Part shown: positions 5,513 through 8,959 of the stretch, in pieces
Layout: the number at the start of each line of letters is the position of its first letter
Numbering within the stretch: the first letter of the stretch is position 1
DNA from: Opitutaceae bacterium
GTDB taxonomy: Bacteria > Verrucomicrobiota > Verrucomicrobiia > Opitutales > Opitutaceae
DNA: 8,959 nt
Assembly (NCBI GenBank): GCA_031282705.1
Contig: JAITDF010000170.1
Coordinates: forward strand, 1-8,959
Direction: 5' to 3'
Notes under the pieces: model-generated
The model's database searches: none
The model's input: only the letters and a program-made list of their open reading frames with translations
What the model was told of the DNA's origin: nothing
Program-made: the position numbers and the translations under genes

Positions 5513-5532
5513 CAAAATAATGGTTCGTTTTT
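5509..5532 (+). repeat. Palindrome-array linker, copy 5 (terminal, no following palindrome)
   Basis: GGTTCAAAATAATGGTTCGT followed by TTTT closes palindrome D and carries the same core. After it comes TGTGGTTTGC and, within about 20 bp, the end of the GH38-like gene, so the array stops here. Confidence 0.75.
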
Positions 5533-5554
5533 GTGGTTTGCATTGGGAAAATGC

Positions 5555-8500
5555 CTATTCCGCGGGCGTGGTCGCGGAGGCTTCGGGCGAGTCTTTTTGC
5601 AGGTTGCCGGCCCAGTCCTCGGGCAGGACCTTGTAATAATAGGTCGCGCCCGGCGCCAGCCCGTCGTCGTCGAAGTGCTCCAGGTAATAGCCTCCCGGCG
5701 TCACCTCGCCGATGCGCGTGTCCGGCGCGGGCGCGAAACCCGGCCGCGCGCCGCGGTGCACGTGGTAGCGGGCGATGTCGGGCTCCGGGTTTTTGCGCCA
5801 GCAGACCATCTGGCGGTTTTTCGTCTGGCGCACCACGCCGAGCTCGGAAACGGGGCGCGGCGGGGTGGTGTTTTGCGACGAGGTGCGCGCGGCGGCTTGC
5901 GGCGAGATTTCCCCCTGCATGTTGCCGGGGCCGACGGCGGCGACGTGATAATAATATACGGTCGCCGGATGCAGGCCGGCGTCGAGGAATCTGTTTTCCG
6001 TCGCGCGGCCGGCCAGGGTGCGGGCGGTCGCGGGCGCGCCGGGGTCGTCGGAGCGGTATATGTTATACGCGACCGCGCCGGCGACGGCCGGCCATTCCAG
6101 GCGCACGGCGGAGTCGGACGCGGCGGCGGCGGCGGGCCGGGCGGCGGCGGCGGGCGCGGCGTTTTTTGCATGGAGGCGCACGGTGGCGAACGCCCACGGC
6201 TCGAGCGCGAGGCGCAGCCTGCCGCCGTGGAGCGCGAGCGCGGACACATCGTTTTCCACCAGGTCGCACAATGCGGCGGCGTCCACGGGCAGGCCGGCGA
6301 TGTCGATGGCCGCCCCGGTCGCGCGCCCCTGGGTCTCGACGAGGCGCAGCACCCAGCCCCGCCCCGGCTGCGCGGATTCCTTGAGCACGGTCAGGTGGAC
6401 ATTGGGCGCGTCGATGGAAAGGAACGACGCCGACGCGGCGGGCAGCGGGCCCCGCCGGCGGGGCTCCAGGACGCGCGCCTGGAGCGGGCTGCCGACCGAC
6501 CAGCCGAGGCGGGCGGCGGCGCCGCCGTCCCAGCCGCCCTTGTAGGATGAAAATGAATACACAAACCGGGCGTTCATGTCGCCGGCGCCCAGGGCGAGCA
6601 GGCCGGCCATGCGGTTTGACCAGGCGAAGCTGTAGAGGTGCGGGGACGCGGGTTTGTAGTCGATGGAGAACTCGTTGTAGCGGATGCCGCCGAAATGCAC
6701 AATCGGCGCGTTCCACGGCGCGAGGGTGACGCCGAATTCGCCGTTGCCCACGTCGGCCCAGCGGTTGACGGCGAGGTAGTCGTGCGAGCCCCAGCGCAAC
6801 TGGTCGTCGCGGGGCCGCACCACCCCGCCGGGATACTCGGCCCGCGCGGTGAAGCCGTCGACCTTCACGGGGAACGCATAGAAGAGGTTGCTCTTGTAGC
6901 GGTCGGCGCCGCGGTCGGAATGCAGCACGCCGACGTGGCGCAGGTCGTTGATGATGTCGATGCGTTTCAGCCCGGCGTAGATGCGCACGGTTTGCACGAC
7001 TTCGGCGCCGCCCAGTTTTTCGTCCTTGAAGGCCGCCGCCATCTCCGCCGCGACGGCGCCGGCGCGCGGCGTGAGCACGGCGCCTGTTTTCGGGGCGTAG
7101 TTTGCGCCGGCAAGGCTTTCCCGGCCCTTTTTGTTCACCCACACGAGCTGGTTGAATTGATACGGGGCCGCGGGATCGACGAGTTCCCTGTCCAGCTCGC
7201 GGTCAATGATGCTGGAGACCGCGCCGCTCTCCCGGTCGAATTTTATAATATAATATTCGTTGGAAATCGCGTCGGCGCCGGCGGCGGGCGCGCCGGCGGC
7301 GCCGGCACCGGCACCGGCGGGCGCGGTGACATCGGCGGGCGCGGCAGCGGCGGCGTCCGCGGCGGGCGGCGCGGCGGCCATGCGGTAGGTTTTGTATCCG
7401 AACGCGGGCACGTCCTCCGCGACGAACACCGCGCCGCCGCCGCCGGCGAGCGTTTGCACGGCGGCGGTTTTGCCGGTGACGTTGTCCACCAGCGCGACGC
7501 CGGCGGGGAGCGGTTGCGCGAGGGAGACAAGGTCGGTGCGCGGATGCGCGAGCGGGTTGACCACCATGAGCGCCGGCCCGCCGCCGGTCGCCACGCGGGC
7601 GGCGAGCGCGGCCCAGGATTTGTCGAGGAGCCGCCGCGCGTCGTCGAGCGCGCGGGCGCCTTCGAGGCGCTTGCCCCATTGCGCGTTGAACCGGTGCACG
7701 GGGCCGGCGGGCGGGCTCGTCGGCCAGCTGTGCTCGGTGAAATCAAACAGGCGCGTGTAGGCGCGCCCGACCTCCGCCGGCGGAAAGGCAAAGGCCGGGT
7801 CGAGCGCGAGCGCGACGGCGCCGAGCGACTCGGCCAGCGGCAGCAGGCGCGCGGCGGCGCGTTTCCAGCCCTGCGCCTCGGGGTCGATGGTCGCGTAGTC
7901 GGCGGAGAAATTGTTCAGGTCGCCGCGCAGCACCGGCAGCCCGCCGCCGAAGGTGTTTTCCATGTAGGCCATGAACTCGCGCGGCCCGGCGATGCGGATT
8001 TCCGGGTAGCGGTAGCGCGCCTGCCAGCGGCGCAGCGCGCGGTTGTCCCACGCGGGCGTCTCGTGGTCCTGGTATGACGGGATGAGCAGCGCGTCGTAGG
8101 GATACGGCCCGAGCGAGCCGTCCTGCACGGCGCGCACCTCCTTGTTGACGTTGACGGCGGCGAGGTCGGACAGGTCCGCGTAGCCGCCGCCGCCGGTCTG
8201 GCCGAACCAGAAATTGATGCCGTAGTGGTGGCGCCAGGTGAAGAGCACGCGGCTCCGCGCGTCGGGCCCCTCCCACCAGAAAATCGCGGGCACCCCGGTG
8301 GTCGCGTAGTCGTTTTGTTTTTTCGTGCGGAACGGCTGGCCGAAGCGCACCGCGTAACGGAAGCCCGCGCCGGCCAGCGCCTGCGCCGCCGACCACGAGA
8401 TGCTCGGGTTGTCCACCATCACAAACGTGTCGAGGTCGAGGCCGAAGCGGTCCTTGTAGTCGCGGCGCGCCGGATAGGTCATGCGCGCCAGCTCCTCGTA

Positions 8501-8959
8501 ATCCATCCAGTGCGCGTGCACGCCGGACGGCGCGCCGGCCAGCGGCATGACCCCGGTCTTCACCGCGCCGTCCGCGATTTTGCGCCACGCCGCCTCCGAG
8601 CGCTCCTCAATATAATAACGCGGGAAAAGCAGCGTCTCCAAAAAATAATGATAACCGCCCGCCGCCGCCGCGCCCTCGGCGACCGGCTCCGCCGCCGGCG
8701 CGCCGAGGCGGCGTCCGAGGTCGATGTTGTCGGCGATTTTTTTCTGTTTCACCCAGAGGTAATCCTCGTAGCCGATGTCCTCGTGCGAGGATTTCACGAC
8801 AAACACCTTCCACTTGCGCTGGGGCTGCCACGGGCGGCGGAGCGTCCCGGCGGTTTTGCCGCCCGCGCGCAGCTCGACCGCGACCTCGGAGGGCGCCTCC
8901 ATGTCGGGCACCAGCAAGTCGTGGCGCGAGATTCCCGGCGGCAGCGTGAATTTTTGCGG
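5555..8959 (-). CDS. GH38-type (alpha-mannosidase-like) glycoside hydrolase with two C-terminal fibronectin III domains, 5' end outside the window
   Basis: The frame is open from the right edge to TAG at 5555-5557 (1134 codons seen). The first ATG or TTG codons at the edge sit mid-domain, so the true start lies outside. Residues are counted from the edge codon. VVKSSHEDIGYEDY holds His59-x-Asp61, the Zn-binding HxDxGY signature of GH38-like enzymes. VMVDNPSISWSAAQAL has Asp183, a candidate nucleophile and third Zn ligand, and WRHHYGINFW (about 242-251) may give a further histidine. FTEHSWP (407-413) closes the catalytic/helical part. From about 565 (SNEYYIIKFDRESGAVSSIIDRELDRELVD) runs the large beta-sandwich region. 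FnIII domains lie at about 948-1027 and 1031-1131 (YNIYRSDD, VYYYHVAAV; YHVHRG, TYYYKVLPEDWAGN). An Ala/Pro/Gly linker at 527-564 and an Ala-rich one at about 933-948 separate domains. Likely role: cleavage of alpha-mannosides or related glycans, probably outside the cytoplasm. Exact substrate unknown; the signal peptide would be off-window. Confidence 0.9.
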   Translation of the reverse strand, partial: PQKFTLPPGISRHDLLVPDMEAPSEVAVELRAGGKTAGTLRRPWQPQRKWKVFVVKSSHEDIGYEDYLWVKQKKIADNIDLGRRLGAPAAEPVAEGAAAAGGYHYFLETLLFPRYYIEERSEAAWRKIADGAVKTGVMPLAGAPSGVHAHWMDYEELARMTYPARRDYKDRFGLDLDTFVMVDNPSISWSAAQALAGAGFRYAVRFGQPFRTKKQNDYATTGVPAIFWWEGPDARSRVLFTWRHHYGINFWFGQTGGGGYADLSDLAAVNVNKEVRAVQDGSLGPYPYDALLIPSYQDHETPAWDNRALRRWQARYRYPEIRIAGPREFMAYMENTFGGGLPVLRGDLNNFSADYATIDPEAQGWKRAAARLLPLAESLGAVALALDPAFAFPPAEVGRAYTRLFDFTEHSWPTSPPAGPVHRFNAQWGKRLEGARALDDARRLLDKSWAALAARVATGGGPALMVVNPLAHPRTDLVSLAQPLPAGVALVDNVTGKTAAVQTLAGGGGAVFVAEDVPAFGYKTYRMAAAPPAADAAAAAPADVTAPAGAGAGAAGAPAAGADAISNEYYIIKFDRESGAVSSIIDRELDRELVDPAAPYQFNQLVWVNKKGRESLAGANYAPKTGAVLTPRAGAVAAEMAAAFKDEKLGGAEVVQTVRIYAGLKRIDIINDLRHVGVLHSDRGADRYKSNLFYAFPVKVDGFTARAEYPGGVVRPRDDQLRWGSHDYLAVNRWADVGNGEFGVTLAPWNAPIVHFGGIRYNEFSIDYKPASPHLYSFAWSNRMAGLLALGAGDMNARFVYSFSSYKGGWDGGAAARLGWSVGSPLQARVLEPRRRGPLPAASASFLSIDAPNVHLTVLKESAQPGRGWVLRLVETQGRATGAAIDIAGLPVDAAALCDLVENDVSALALHGGRLRLALEPWAFATVRLHAKNAAPAAAARPAAAAASDSAVRLEWPAVAGAVAYNIYRSDDPGAPATARTLAGRATENRFLDAGLHPATVYYYHVAAVGPGNMQGEISPQAAARTSSQNTTPPRPVSELGVVRQTKNRQMVCWRKNPEPDIARYHVHRGARPGFAPAPDTRIGEVTPGGYYLEHFDDDGLAPGATYYYKVLPEDWAGNLQKDSPEASATTPAE
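7268..7381 (-). repeat. GC-only low-complexity tract coding an Ala/Pro/Gly linker in the GH38-like protein
   Basis: The tract is built of GCC/GGC/GCG and short GGCACC units. It encodes 38 residues, nearly all Ala, Pro and Gly, placed exactly between the strand GYKTYRM and the conserved SNEYYIIKF start of the beta-sandwich. Related enzymes normally join these with a short link, so this looks like a lineage expansion by slippage. Confidence 0.6.

Noticed and set aside
3563..5532. CRISPR-like array
   Set aside because: Repeats are palindromes of different sequence joined by a common spacer, which is the reverse of a CRISPR layout. Spacing is irregular and no cas genes are present.
6638..8077. 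Plus-strand open frame of 479 codons within the GH38-like gene
   Set aside because: Gly/Arg/Val-rich antisense shadow; the minus frame has GH38 motifs throughout.

Overview
The window is GC-rich and alanine/arginine-heavy, with two very long secreted-type carbohydrate-active proteins, no obvious Shine-Dalgarno at most starts, and intergenic DNA full of AACC...GGTT palindromes. This fits an environmental Verrucomicrobiota bacterium, most likely Opitutaceae-like. The assignment is an inference from style and gene content; there is no rRNA or marker gene in the window.

Layout. All real genes lie on the minus strand. (1) 8959 to 5555: a GH38-type (alpha-mannosidase-like) glycoside hydrolase with two C-terminal fibronectin III domains, whose N-terminus runs off the right edge. 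(2) 5554 to 3541: a long intergenic region holding a chain of four different imperfect palindromes. All are framed by AACC/GGTT and joined by one conserved, polar, T-rich linker (core ATGGTTCGTTTT). (3) Inside the second palindrome counted from the left sits an intact IS110-family element of about 1.49 kb (about 3730-5220): one DEDD-type transposase gene, 14-bp inverted ends, and a 5' non-coding end of about 245 bp that looks like a structured bridge RNA. (4) 3540 to 1: one uninterrupted reading frame of at least 1180 codons with a signal peptide, an N-terminal CBM-like beta domain, a beta-rich middle and an all-helical toroid-like domain. Its C-terminus runs off the left edge. GC-rich antisense frames obscure this gene, so it is easily missed.

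How the parts relate. The GH38-like enzyme and the large toroid protein are codirectional and both look exported, so they could act on the same polysaccharide or glycan. The roughly 2 kb of repeats and IS between them makes a shared transcript uncertain. The most interesting part is the intergenic region. The IS has split a palindromic repeat arm so cleanly that the empty site can be rebuilt from the two halves, and the element's non-coding end folds into a closed roughly 209-nt structure with a loop resembling the element's own terminus.
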